This document shows, piece by piece, positions 24,401 to 36,306 of a DNA stretch of 64,000 nt. Numbering within the stretch: position 1 is the stretch's first letter; every line of letters begins with the position of its first letter. The stretch is from positions 792,001 through 856,000 of the forward strand of contig NC_092562.1 of the NCBI RefSeq assembly GCF_037975245.1, given 5' to 3'. The DNA comes from Apostichopus japonicus. Lineage: Eukaryota; Echinodermata; Holothuroidea; Aspidochirotida; Stichopodidae. The translations under genes and the position numbers were made by a program. Under the pieces are notes generated by a model. It searched no databases. It saw only the letters and a list, made by a program, of their open reading frames with translations, and was not told where the DNA came from.

Positions 24401-26154
24401 AAAGCCTCTTTTGGAGGACATTTCTTAGGAGACTCCCTATGTTTGGAGTTAGTCTCGTTTGAAAAGGAAGAATGATCCGAATTTGAAACTTCTTGAAGTT
24501 TTTTAGACATAGCGCGAGTCACAGCACATGCAGGGAAGAGATTAGGAATTTCTTTCTGTAACTGCTCTGTGTTATCACAAGTGCTCGGCTTGTCAGTGAC
24601 AATTGGATTGACTATTACTCTGCCACCTGCCAAATCATTGCCTAAGAGAAACTGCACCCCTTTTGCAGGAAGATATGGTCTAACACCCACCATAACCATA
24701 CCCGATACAATGTTTGATTGAAGATGGATGTTATGAACTGGCACAGGAATAGAAATACACCCCACCCCCTGAAGCAATACATCTCCGCCAGCTGATGTTT
24801 GTTCAGACAGTGGCAATATGCCTTCCAATAGCAGAGATTGATCAGCACCCGTGTCCCGTAATACCCTAATTTTCACTGGCGGGAGATCCTCGTTAAGAGA
24901 TACAAAACCATCAGAGACAAATGGTAAAAATTCGTCTTGGATTTCATTAGTACGCCTAGTAATTTTGTCAGTTCTCACAGGTGTTACAAGCTTATGGGGT
25001 GATCTATCTACAATTGCTAATGGATTTGGTGACATTTCCCTCTCCCGTTCTCTCTTTCTAGCCAATTTGAAACAATTTGCCATTAGGTGACCTTTACTAC
25101 GACAATAACCACAAACAGGTACACCAGGGTCAACCCTGTTAGAGCTGACATAGTCGTCTTTACTGCGACTTGGGTATGATTGCCGTTTGTTAACAGAATC
25201 ATACGACTTGGAAGGATTACTAGCCCTAACATAATTAAGATGCGACTTATTTGTTACATTTCTAAAAGATTGGTGAGTGAGGGTATAATCGTCTGCCATT
25301 ACAGCAGCTTTAGATAAAGAATCAACTTGGCGTTCATCAAGGTGAACTCTAATTTCGTTACTTAGACAGTTTTTGAACTCTTCAACCAGCATAAGTTGTC
25401 TCAGTTCCTCGAATTCCTGAACCTCTTTAGAAGAACACCAGTGATTGAAATGAGTTTCTTTCACCCGAGCAAATTCAACATAAGTTTGATTTGGTTGTTT
25501 CTTGAAATTTCGAAACTTTTGCCTATACGCTTCAGGTACAAGTTCATAAGCATTAAGAACCGCTGTTTTTACAATATCATAATCAAGGCTATCTGCCAGA
25601 GATAATGCAGAATAAATTTCTTGTGCCTTGCCAACAAAAGAACTTTGAATCAACAGCACCCATTTATCTTTTGGCCATAACAACGAATGCGCCAATTTCT
25701 CAAAATGACAAAAGAAATTGTCTACATCAACTTCTTTAAACTTAGGAATTAGAGACAAGCATTTACTAATGTGTAAACCAGAAACCAGGGAAATGGGTGA
25801 GCCAGGGTCTGCAGCCGATGATTTTAAATCTAATTCCTTCAATCTGATTTCTTTCTCCATTTCAATTTCCATCAATTTAATCTCTTTTTGGGCTTGTAGC
25901 TCTAATTTTCTCAACTCTAACGTGCTTGCACCCTCATTGAAGCTCACATAGGACAAATCCCCAAGTTCCGATTCCTCTAATTCATTTTCATCAACCAAAT
26001 GTTCTGCTACTAACTTCTTAATTTCATCCTTTCTCATGTTTGTTTTGAAGTCAACTTGATAATGTTTCGCAATCTGAATAATGTCAGATTTCTTAAGGGA
26101 ATTTAGCTCATCAATAGATGGCTTATCGATAAACTTTTTCAAATCGAAAGACAT
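21454..26154 (-). CDS. Gag-Pol polyprotein, Gmr1-like (PR-INT-RT-RH order)
   Basis: 1566 codons from the ATG at 26154 (MSFDLKKFID); the frame is open to 26211 but without an earlier ATG. Approximate residue positions follow. Gag: an N-terminal helical segment (1-55), a charged coiled coil (78-112), a SCAN-like capsid segment (208-291) and a CCHC knuckle, CGYCRSKGHLMANC (348-361). Protease: DTGA at 434. Integrase: HHCC zinc region (716-757), catalytic D787, D846 and E882, and a GPY/F module containing YFGPYVI (1018-1058). Reverse transcriptase: CTDYRKVN and D1240, with the YIDD box at 1300-1303. RNase H: D1449, E1489 and D1518, ending near NVIPDVLSRA. Gag and pol share one frame with no shift or stop. 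All catalytic residues appear present, so the copy may be competent. Integrase lying upstream of reverse transcriptase is the unusual point. Confidence 0.95.
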   Translation of the reverse strand: MSFDLKKFIDKPSIDELNSLKKSDIIQIAKHYQVDFKTNMRKDEIKKLVAEHLVDENELEESELGDLSYVSFNEGASTLELRKLELQAQKEIKLMEIEMEKEIRLKELDLKSSAADPGSPISLVSGLHISKCLSLIPKFKEVDVDNFFCHFEKLAHSLLWPKDKWVLLIQSSFVGKAQEIYSALSLADSLDYDIVKTAVLNAYELVPEAYRQKFRNFKKQPNQTYVEFARVKETHFNHWCSSKEVQEFEELRQLMLVEEFKNCLSNEIRVHLDERQVDSLSKAAVMADDYTLTHQSFRNVTNKSHLNYVRASNPSKSYDSVNKRQSYPSRSKDDYVSSNRVDPGVPVCGYCRSKGHLMANCFKLARKREREREMSPNPLAIVDRSPHKLVTPVRTDKITRRTNEIQDEFLPFVSDGFVSLNEDLPPVKIRVLRDTGADQSLLLEGILPLSEQTSAGGDVLLQGVGCISIPVPVHNIHLQSNIVSGMVMVGVRPYLPAKGVQFLLGNDLAGGRVIVNPIVTDKPSTCDNTEQLQKEIPNLFPACAVTRAMSKKLQEVSNSDHSSFSNETNSKHRESPKKCPPKEAFHNSQAEFNLADTFLGRLYNDPDPPLGPLSSLPNGANPEQSNSVPFEVFSSDSLSREQLLLEQEKDPELTLLCDKAITEDEAENVPVCFYLKKGILMRKWRPPDVSAFDEWRVYHQVVVPKVYRSDVLSLAHETPFSGHLGVNKTYHRILNHFFWPNLKKDVSYFCRTCHTCQLVGKPNQTIPPAPLKPIPAFEEPFSRVIIDCVGPLPKTKSGNQYMLTIMCASTRFPEAIPVRDIKAKTVCKVLIKFFTLVGLPKSVQSDQGSNFMSRVFQQAMYQLNIRQVTSSAYHPQSQGALERFHQTLKSMIRTYCFENVKDWDEGVHFLMFAARESIQESLGFSPFELVFGHRVRGPLKMLKEKWMCETEDLNILDYVCKFKYRLHRACEIARENLKSAQNSMKLRYDKRAVDRSFSPGNKVLVFLPVPNSPLHARYFGPYVIHKKVSDTDYIVLTPDRRKSKRLCHINMLKKYYERNSKDNSFKITSSIVTSEVDCEDEVEGQNVPEMCIKLQNSDVMSNLDKKLCHLSTVQSEQIGSLLRDFSHLFSDSPTRTNLVYHDVDVGDSKSIKQHPYRMNPVKSKHLRDEIQYMLKHDIIEPSDSEWSSPCILVPKPDGSFRFCTDYRKVNTVTRTDSYPIPRVDDCIDRIGNARFVTKFDLLKGYWEIPLTDRAKRVSAFVTPDGLFQYKVMPFGMKNAPATFQRLLNNITASLENCEVYIDDIIVYSNSWYEHVTRIRSLFEKLTEANLTVNLVKSEIAHANVIFLGHVVGQGEVKPVKAKVEAIDKYPVPATKKQLMRFLGMAGYYRRFCRNFSDVAAPLTNLLSKSTKFVWTESCQNAFDKVKAILMSSPVLRAPNFSKQFTLATDASDFGVGAVLLQVDDHGVDHPVCYFSKKFNSHQKNYSTIEKETLSLLLGLQHFDVYLGTTSFPIIVLTDHNPLTFLQKMRNKNQRLIRWSLFLQQYNLCIKHIKGKENVIPDVLSRA

Positions 26155-26193
26155 AATGAATGTCTGGATTAAGGAAGTTCGTCTAATTCGAGT

Positions 26194-26210
26194 TCCCGGA
26201 TAGGCCCCCA
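26194..26210 (-). promoter_or_regulatory. primer-binding site, tRNA-Pro-like
   Basis: Minus strand TGGGGGCCTATCCGGGA starts 4 bases (TAAT) inside the 5' LTR boundary. From memory of animal tRNA-Pro, whose 3' end is close to TCCCGGACGAGCCCCCA, it is complementary at about 14 of 17 positions, including the terminal TGGGGGC. The tRNA identity is inference. Confidence 0.6.
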
Positions 26211-26214
26211 ATTA

Positions 26215-26885
26215 TGTTACGTGACCGTTCTCAGACTTAATGTGGAGAACAGATCACGTGACATAAAAAGGAGAACACGAGGATGAAAGTAAGTTTAAAG
26301 CATTTAATAAGCTATTTACATGGCAGAACAAAGTATAAATATGAACATAATACATAACTATCGATTCTTAATTCAATTAACGTCTTTCTGGACTTGGAGA
26401 ACCGGGGGGAGAGTTTCTGCTTATTTCTTGAGTTACCTTATAGTGCTAGGCGGATAGTGTCCAGGTTTGCTTTAGAAGTAGTTCGGCTGGATGTAGATAA
26501 AGTTCAGATAGAGCGACGCGAAGCCATTAGAGTGAGTAGGTCGGAGTTCCGACAAAAGTATAGAGTTAAATATATACTGTGTTTAAAATGGGCACAGTAA
26601 TCAATGCCAAGGAAACATCAGAGTTGTGGCAACCTCTGAACGGAACGAACGGAGAAAACGGAGAGGGCGCTCAATCGGGCGTCTGTGGCTTTTATCCCCG
26701 GAGTGTAAAGGAATGTTCCAGTAAGTAATGAATATTCATGAAGTCCGCAGAAACACTTTGTTGGCGAGTTCCAGTTATGTAGAATGCGTGAGCGCATCTG
26801 GGATAGTAACAATCGGAAGACTCGGAGACTTGAATGGTAACTTATATTACGAAATAGGGTAGATGAATAAGTGGGTTACATAACA
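26215..26885 (-). repeat. 5' LTR
   Basis: 671 bp, apparently identical to 20677-21347. It holds the element's promoter on the minus strand, with the TATA-like GATAAAAG lying 5538 bp to the right of its counterpart in the other LTR. Confidence 0.93.
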
Positions 26886-26889
26886 CTAC
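26886..26889. repeat. target site duplication CTAC (right)
   Basis: Matches 20673-20676. Four bases rather than the five usual for many Ty3/gypsy elements. Confidence 0.8.
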
Positions 26890-28904
26890 CATATCATCCA
26901 CCTCCCCAGCATAACAACAACCAGAGCATAAAACAGAAAACACCACATTACTTGGTTTAACACACCAACATAATACAGCCACAGTGAAAACCGTAGAACC
27001 CACGGCAGCCACGCAGGCATCCATATAGTTTATGACTCTAATGGTTCTCCATAACATGTACTTTCATCGCAAAATATGACAATTCTTCCCACAAAACGAT
27101 TTGAACTAAAGAGTTATAGGTTACGTACCAATCAATGTAACCATGACAAATATTTACTTCTGTTTTTTTTTTGGTCATGTTTTTTTTTTTTTTTGACAAG
27201 ACTCGATCTTGGTTTTCCAATAAGGTACACAAACTAGTTAAAATACATACTGAAGACAAGTGTTTATGGGTAAAGAGTGGGGTCATAAATAAAATTTGAC
27301 AACCTAGCCTATGCAACCCTCCCCAAAAAGTGGACGATTAAAATAATTTATCACACACACGTTTCGCAACAGACATAGTTTTACATAAATAAATAGTGAT
27401 ATTTATGGGCTCCGGTATATCCTTCCGCGTGTATATGAAGCGGTGGTGGTATGTTTTCTCTCCCGTTCCTCACTGTTAACCTCGTTGTCAGATCTTGGTA
27501 CCTTTTTTGTCTCTAAACAAGTGGGCCGGACCGGGAGTTGGCTTTCAGATATTATTTTACCCCGAGATCGAGTAACCATTATATATCCTGTTACCCTACC
27601 GGGCCGCTACAAGAATGCGTTCTGTTACTTTAGTGGATTACATGAGATGGGAAACCCAGGCAGCCTGGTACAGAAGAAACATGCCCCTCAGTTTTGTGTA
27701 CAAACGTCAAACACCCTGCACCCCCCCCCCCTCCCCACTTCTAAATAAGAAGAGTCCCGGTTTGGTAACAATTTCCAATTTTTAATGATAGTTATTAAAA
27801 ATTGCCGTTTTGTTGCAATATTGGTAAACAAATGAAATAAACATTGTAATTAAATTTGCCCACATATCCAAAAACTTCAATTTTTGATCACTAATGCGTA
27901 ATGGATCCCTATTTTGTTGTAAATTTATATGGTCCCGCCCCCTCTCCAATCAAAGTTACATGCCCCTCGGTCCCGTGAAGTTTGTGCAACCCCCTCCCCC
28001 CTTATTTGTATCCCGGTACAATATGTGCATTGCTTGTATACTTTACAAACCTAGCTCAGTCATACTGTGGTTGAATTAAAATGTATAGTTTATAATTATA
28101 TGACAGCAAGTCTTTCGAATAACAGGAAACGAAATATTCTCCAAACCTATACAAGTATGAACCGATTACAATATATACAGTATGCAGTATCATACACTAT
28201 AGTACAGGTCACTGTCAGTGTTGATCGTGTAGATATTCTCCGTACATGATGCAGTAGCGACTGCATACAATGATTTACGGCGTTTATCGTTATATTTTAC
28301 CGTACGCTTACAATAGAGCGTGAACTGCAAACTGATATAGCCGATACCTTGCAGACAATACACCTCACTGAATTCGCTAATGTAATCCATATGTTGTCAC
28401 ATATTCAACGAAGGACCCCACTTGTTCATACTTTATCTCAAAATTTTCACCCTGGAAACTTGTGAACAAAAAATATTGTTATAAGTTCTTGACGAAAATG
28501 CACATGGATATATATGTATCCCAAAAATGTCACAAAATTGCCTTAAAGAAGCCCATTTTTTAAGTTGATAAAACATAGCGGCCGTACTGGCATATCTTAC
28601 ATATTCCTATGTCACCATAGTGTGTCCCTTTAAGAGTAAAGGGAAACGCGCGGGCGTGCGATTATAATTTTATTCTTTCTGTATCTATATATAAATAAAA
28701 CCACATTGTAGTACATTGTATGTATATGCTTCAAGCATTATGGGTAATCGTTTAAAGGTCAAATGTCACCGTTGAATTTGTTATCTATTTCATGTGATTC
28801 GAGCGATACAATTATGTTTTCATAAATAGAGTACGTCACTATAAGACTGATATTCCGCCCTCTCAGGGACATTGTTTATTTTCATGTTAAACGACGCCTA
28901 ACAC

Positions 28905-28957
<53 letters not shown>

Positions 28958-29184
28958 ACATGTAAAAGCGAGTTTCTCTCTCTCTCTCTCAATGTATTTC
29001 GAACCAAAGGTAGAACTGACATAGTTGAACCTAGTATCAATTCCTCTTTTTGAAAGTTTGACTGTTGTTTTGAAAATCGGTGCGTTGACTCGTCGTACCC
29101 AGGGTCAATAATTCAAGCTAACTGTGCGTATCGTCAGGTATAAATCTACCATCACGCGCCCGGAGGTGCTTTTACCTTTTCATA

Positions 29185-29187
<3 letters not shown>
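26890..29187. other. gene-free stretch
   Basis: No coding region is recognised. The stretch contains T-rich patches at 27164-27195, a poly-C run near 27721, a TA array at 28910-28953 and (TC)n at about 28974-28990. Confidence 0.6.
28910..28953. repeat. (TA)n microsatellite
   Basis: A TA run of about 21 units. Confidence 0.95.

Positions 29188-29247
<60 letters not shown>
29188..29247. repeat. (TA)n abutting SINE copy 2
   Basis: A TA run of about 30 units that passes directly into the SINE head (ACGCCTACAG). Confidence 0.95.
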
Positions 29248-29248
<1 letters not shown>

Positions 29249-29425
29249 GCCTACAGTGGAATTTCGACCTTTCTTACCGGTTTCGAACCTGGGGACGTAC
29301 AATCAGCGTCCATATCTTAGTGGTTAAGGTGTCCGCATATTAAGCAGGAGGTCCGGGTTTGAATCCTGGTGGAGGCTGGAAGTTTTATCACTGTTTTGGA
29401 TTTTCCAACTCTTTACAATTTAAAT
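29247..29425 (+). mobile_element. tRNA-derived SINE, copy 2
   Basis: Collinear with 8221-8400 across head, tRNA-like body and tail. The tRNA-like body covers 29306-29376. Its T stem (CCGGG/CCTGG) pairs better than in copy 1 and its B box is GGTTTGAATCC. Its A box has drifted to TATCTTAGTGG and its anticodon stem has one mismatch. The tail runs into TA/TCTA repeats. Confidence 0.75.
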
Positions 29426-29556
29426 TATATATCTATATCTATCTATGTGTGTGTACGCGCGGGTCTGCCTGTGCGGGTCTGCCTGTGCGGGTCTGTGTGT
29501 GCGAGTATGTGTATGAGTATGTATGTATGTATGTATGTGCGTGCGTGCGTGTTATA
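29426..29556. repeat. TG/TATG/GCGTGCGT simple-sequence tract
   Basis: A TA/TCTA start gives way to (GT)n, then three copies of GTGCGGGTCTGCCT-like 14-mers, then (GTAT)n and (GTGC)n. It is mostly alternating purine-pyrimidine and so has left-handed (Z) DNA potential. Confidence 0.85.
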
Positions 29557-31147
29557 AACATTCATAAAATATACCCTGCAGTTATAGAAGTTATATAAAC
29601 ATTTTTCGATATCGACATTGTAGTACGATGTCTAGGCGTTCAAACATGCCTCCTTCTTTTTTCTAGCTTTGTAGCAAACTTTGTTAAAGGTGGAGTATTG
29701 ACATAGAACAATACACTTCAACAGTGGCATTCTGTTTGCACGTCAATCAATCAAGGTTTGTCAAAATGGATATCTTTATGTATTCGTCAAAAAACCAGAC
29801 AAGATTGGCTTGGCGGTTTACAGTGTAATGGATTACCGTCTGCAATTTAGCGTAGAAGGTGTATCCGAATTCACGGCTCGCTACATTTACCAGCGACTTA
29901 CCTACGTGGGCGGGCAGGGTAAATATTTATACCCGCACAATTTTACTTAGTCCTTTTATATATATATATATATATATATCTAGATATATATCTCTATATA
30001 TATATATATGTATATATATATGTATATATATAGATATATTCCTTCTTCTCTTTCTCTCTGTACAGTTGACTCCACATTGAAATTCTGTAGGCGCTATTTG
30101 CAGTCGTGACGTTTTCAAAGGAGTTGGTTGCACAGTAGCAAACGACGAACGCTATGCGAATCACGTGATGTGGTTCTAACGAAACAGGGGAGAAAAAGAA
30201 AGAAAAAATGAAAGAATCAAATTGATCAAGGCTCTTTGTTGTCTGTCTTTACACTGTGTCGAAATTCATGGCGTTACTGACAACCCCACGTGGGTGGGCG
30301 TCGAGTGGCGTTTGGCGGCATGCATAAAATAGACACCTGTCGTTAAGTATATGTTGTCAATGGGTATTTGCACAAAATATGTAAGTGGACCATCTTATTA
30401 TGCATTTTCGGTGATGGATTTATGCACTAACTCGACACAAGAGTTGTTTAACTAAACCACGCATTCTCGAAACAATTTTGTTTGACAATAGGAAAGTTTA
30501 TTCCACTTAATTATTATCTTTAACCAATGTTTTTGTCTCTCTTTGTGAAGACATGGGTAAAATAATGCGCGTTCACAGTGGCAACAGAGCTGATTTATAT
30601 CACTTTACCCCCCGACGATAATTATAGTTCCTTTACTTCGTCATTAGAAAAATTCCCGCCGACATTACTAAATCGGAGCAATAAATATATTCCGGCTGTA
30701 TCACATATATATATTTAAGTAAATATTACAAATATGGTTGTGGTATAGGGGTGAGATGAGGGAGGATATATATATATGGTTGAATTTGCTGTATAGGAAC
30801 CTTGTGAAGGGAAATTGTTGATATACGAAAGAGGAGCAAATATTAAATTCATTTTTATTGAAATGTTGTTGCTACTAGTCCATATGCTTGACGTTAACAG
30901 TCAGGGCTGTACCAATGATGAGGTATAGAACGGGGATTATTGTGTGAAGCCATGCACCAACAAGGCTTTCGTAATGCTCTGGAACTGACCGTTACAAAAC
31001 ATTGGATTATTGGTGACCATTTTTGCTCTTTGTAGCATGTCGTGGGTGGAAAATTGATTAACTTTAATGTACACTTAAGTGTATGCTCACGTGAACCTAC
31101 GTCATTGTCTTGTCGCTGTGGCATAAATTCACTCGCTTTATCGTAAC
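29557..31147. other. gene-free stretch
   Basis: No coding region is recognised. The stretch contains a TA/CTATA array at about 29955-30040 and a TA patch near 30766-30778; the remainder is unique. Confidence 0.6.
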
Positions 31148-31214
31148 CGAATATATATATATATATATTTAAATATATATTTAAATATATATATATATAT
31201 ATTTAAATATATAT
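31148..31214. repeat. (TA)n with ATTTAAAT units
   Basis: TA repeats interrupted three times by TATTTAAATATA, itself palindromic. Confidence 0.9.
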
Positions 31215-31367
31215 CTTGTGGTTATGCACAGAAACATGCAAGAAACATTAAATATCAACGAACTTCTGTTTTCTGTGGGAAATTATCAATCTTCCCTTTC
31301 CAGGAGCTTTCACACAACTGAACATCGCTTTGTTATACCCCGCAAAAGTTGTATTATCGCAAATTGT

Positions 31368-31445
31368 ATTAATAATTATTATAATCCGTCCAACCATAGA
31401 TAAAACATTAATAATTATTATAATCCGTCCAACCATAGATAAAAC
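31368..31445 (+). repeat. 39 bp perfect tandem duplication
   Basis: Two adjacent identical 39-mers beginning ATTAATAATTATTATAATCC and ending ATAGATAAAAC. Confidence 0.9.
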
Positions 31446-31818
31446 ATATATAACCTTACCTTTTGACAAGCGTCAAACTATACATACCTTGAAAAGCGCC
31501 TCTTGATTACATTCGTTCATTTAAAGTTTGTTTGATCGCCAACGCCGAAGGCCATATGTTCTATCGTGTTAGTATTGCACTACCTTGGACTTCAAAGCAA
31601 ACATAAAATAACTAATTTTATGTACTGACTTTTCATTCAACCCCTCAATGTCGTCTGAAGCTAATGTTTTTCTGTTTGTTTTTTGTTTAAATGTTTGATG
31701 GTTATTATTGAAGACTTTTCTTTCGTGAATTTAACCTAAAATCCGTGTTTTGAACGGGGTATTATAGCTTACTTTATAAACAATATAGAAACGATATTTA
31801 CTAACAAAGTAGGGCCTG

Positions 31819-34682
<2,864 letters not shown>

Positions 34683-35249
34683 ACACTCGGCTGTTTTATT
34701 GCTATCAGTCGTTGTTCTTTATTGGTATCGTATAAAACGGCAAACCATTGATCTATGAAATCATTCGGAATTGGTGCGCCGTAAACGAACGCCATTTTAC
34801 TTCAACGCGCACGCTCTGGAGTGAAAATAATAAGATTAGAAGTGGTTGGGAAGTGTGAGGCTCGGATTGTCCACGTAAATATGTATAACTCTTAATAATG
34901 TCTTTTGTGATCGAAACCAAATCTCATATAAATGCCAAATGCAACTTCCTATGTAAACTTCCTTAAATTAAAACGCAATAAGTTGTACTAATATAGCACA
35001 ATTTCTTTCTTTTTTTATCCCAGGAAATTTGAATTTTTAACCCAAAGCGTGTAATGAATTTTGAAGTTTCAAAGTTATATATGAAATTTAATTTATTTTT
35101 TCGTTTTCCTTATCGTTTGAAGAAAAGAAGACGTTTTTGTTTTTGACAAAGACACAGACTTGATGAATCTTGACGAAATTGTTGTTTCAATAATTGTTGC
35201 GTTTAAAAATTCACTAATAGATTACTATTGGTCCCTTGCGAACGCTCCT
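34683..35249. other. unique gene-free spacer
   Basis: Unique AT-rich sequence between the ATCT array and the foldback element. No coding or repeat structure was recognised. Confidence 0.6.
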
Positions 35250-35255
35250 CACTTT
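35250..35255. repeat. target site duplication CACTTT (left)
   Basis: CACTTT precedes the foldback element and is repeated at 35683-35688. Confidence 0.7.
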
Positions 35256-35682
35256 TATGGCAAGCCATGTGGAACAAACACCGCATAATATATCCGCGTA
35301 TTAATTCGAATATATACGCGTATTAATTGTACATGTGTAAAGTTTCGCTTTTTGAAGCGATCTCGCGAGCCCGCCAAAACATTTATCGTTGGTATATGTA
35401 CACAGCGAGAGCGGAATTGTTTTTTCGTGTATATTCTAATTAATCCGTGCATATATAGGATTTAATCTCCATATGTATTTTATTTAATACGTGTATATTT
35501 TCGAATTAATACGTGTATATATTCGAATTAATACGTGGATATATTCGAATTAATACGCGGATATATTTAAGCCATATGATTGGCTCATAATATATACGCG
35601 TATATATTCCAATTATACGCGTATAAATTCCAATTAATACGCGGATAAATTATGCAGTGTTTGTCCCATATGGCTTGCCATA
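35256..35682. mobile_element. foldback/MITE-like element with ~72 bp inverted termini
   Basis: 427 bp, with termini TATGGCAAGCCAT (35256) and ATGGCTTGCCATA (ending 35682). The arms 35256-35328 and 35611-35682 are reverse complements at roughly 90% by eye, and CACTTT flanks both ends. The interior is rich in ACGCGTAT and TTCGAATTAATA. It includes four exact-spaced 22 bp units with TAATAC at 35485, 35507, 35529 and 35551. It has no coding capacity, so transposase must come from elsewhere. The superfamily is not assigned. Confidence 0.8.
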
Positions 35683-35688
35683 CACTTT
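35683..35688. repeat. target site duplication CACTTT (right)
   Basis: Matches 35250-35255. Confidence 0.7.
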
Positions 35689-35738
35689 CACCCCATCCTC
35701 CTCCTCATCTCTCTCTCTCTAACGGGCAAAGAAAACTA

Positions 35739-36306
35739 GGGAACACATCGCTCGAACACAGGGGACACATCGCTCGAACACAGGGGACACATCGCCTGAA
35801 CATAGGGAACACATCGCTCGAACATAGGGGACACATCGCCTGAACATAGGGAACACATCGCTCGAACACAGGGGACACATCGCTCGAACACAGGGGACAC
35901 ATCGCCTGAACATAGGGGACACATCGCTCGAACACAGGGAACACATCGCCTGAACATAGGGGACACATCGCCTGAACATAGGGGACACATCGCTCGAACA
36001 TAGGGGACACATAACTGGAACATAGGGGACACATAGCTCGAATGTAGGGGACACATCGCCTGAACATAGGGGACACATCGCCTGAACACAGGGGACACAT
36101 CGCCTGAACATAGGGGACACATCGCTCGAACATAGGGGACACATAGCTGGAACATAGGGGACACATAGCTCGAATGTAGGGGGCACATCGCTTGAACATA
36201 GGCCGCACATTGCTTCAACATATGGGACACATCGTTTGAACATAGGGGACACATCGCTTCAACATATGGGACATATCGTTTGAACATAGGGGACACATCA
36301 CTTGAG
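35739..36306 (+). repeat. 22 bp minisatellite, ~26 copies
   Basis: The unit is GGGGACACATCGC followed by TCGAACAYA or CTGAACATA. The two half-unit types (CGCTCGAACA and CGCCTGAACA) and AYA alternate irregularly. The right-hand end is more degenerate (CTTGAACATAGG, TTCAACATATGG). Because 22 is not divisible by three and the minus-strand unit has no stop in any frame, all three minus frames stay open for over 500 bp and would encode cysteine-rich 22-residue repeats. These are most likely non-coding. Confidence 0.95.

Larger units (their letters stand above)
20677..26885 (-). mobile_element. complete Gmr1-like Ty3/gypsy LTR retrotransposon
   Basis: A 6209 bp element on the minus strand. Its two 671 bp LTRs begin TGTTA and end TAACA and are flanked by CTAC. 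Read 5' to 3' on the minus strand, it has the 5' LTR (26215-26885), a primer-binding site after a 4-base gap, one gag-pol frame (26154-21454), a polypurine tract (21358-21348) and the 3' LTR (21347-20677). The pol order is protease, integrase, reverse transcriptase, RNase H. This is the Ty1/copia-like order, while the sequence motifs are Ty3/gypsy in type; that combination defines the Gmr1 group. There is no envelope gene. LTRs that look identical and an unbroken frame indicate a recent insertion. Confidence 0.93.

Noticed and set aside
21454-26211. Upstream extension of the Gag frame to 26211
   Set aside because: The first 19 codons have no ATG and run through the primer-binding site; the first ATG is at 26154, just after it.
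35739-36306. CRISPR-like regular repeats
   Set aside because: Units are contiguous 22-mers with no unique spacers, in an animal genome. This is a minisatellite.
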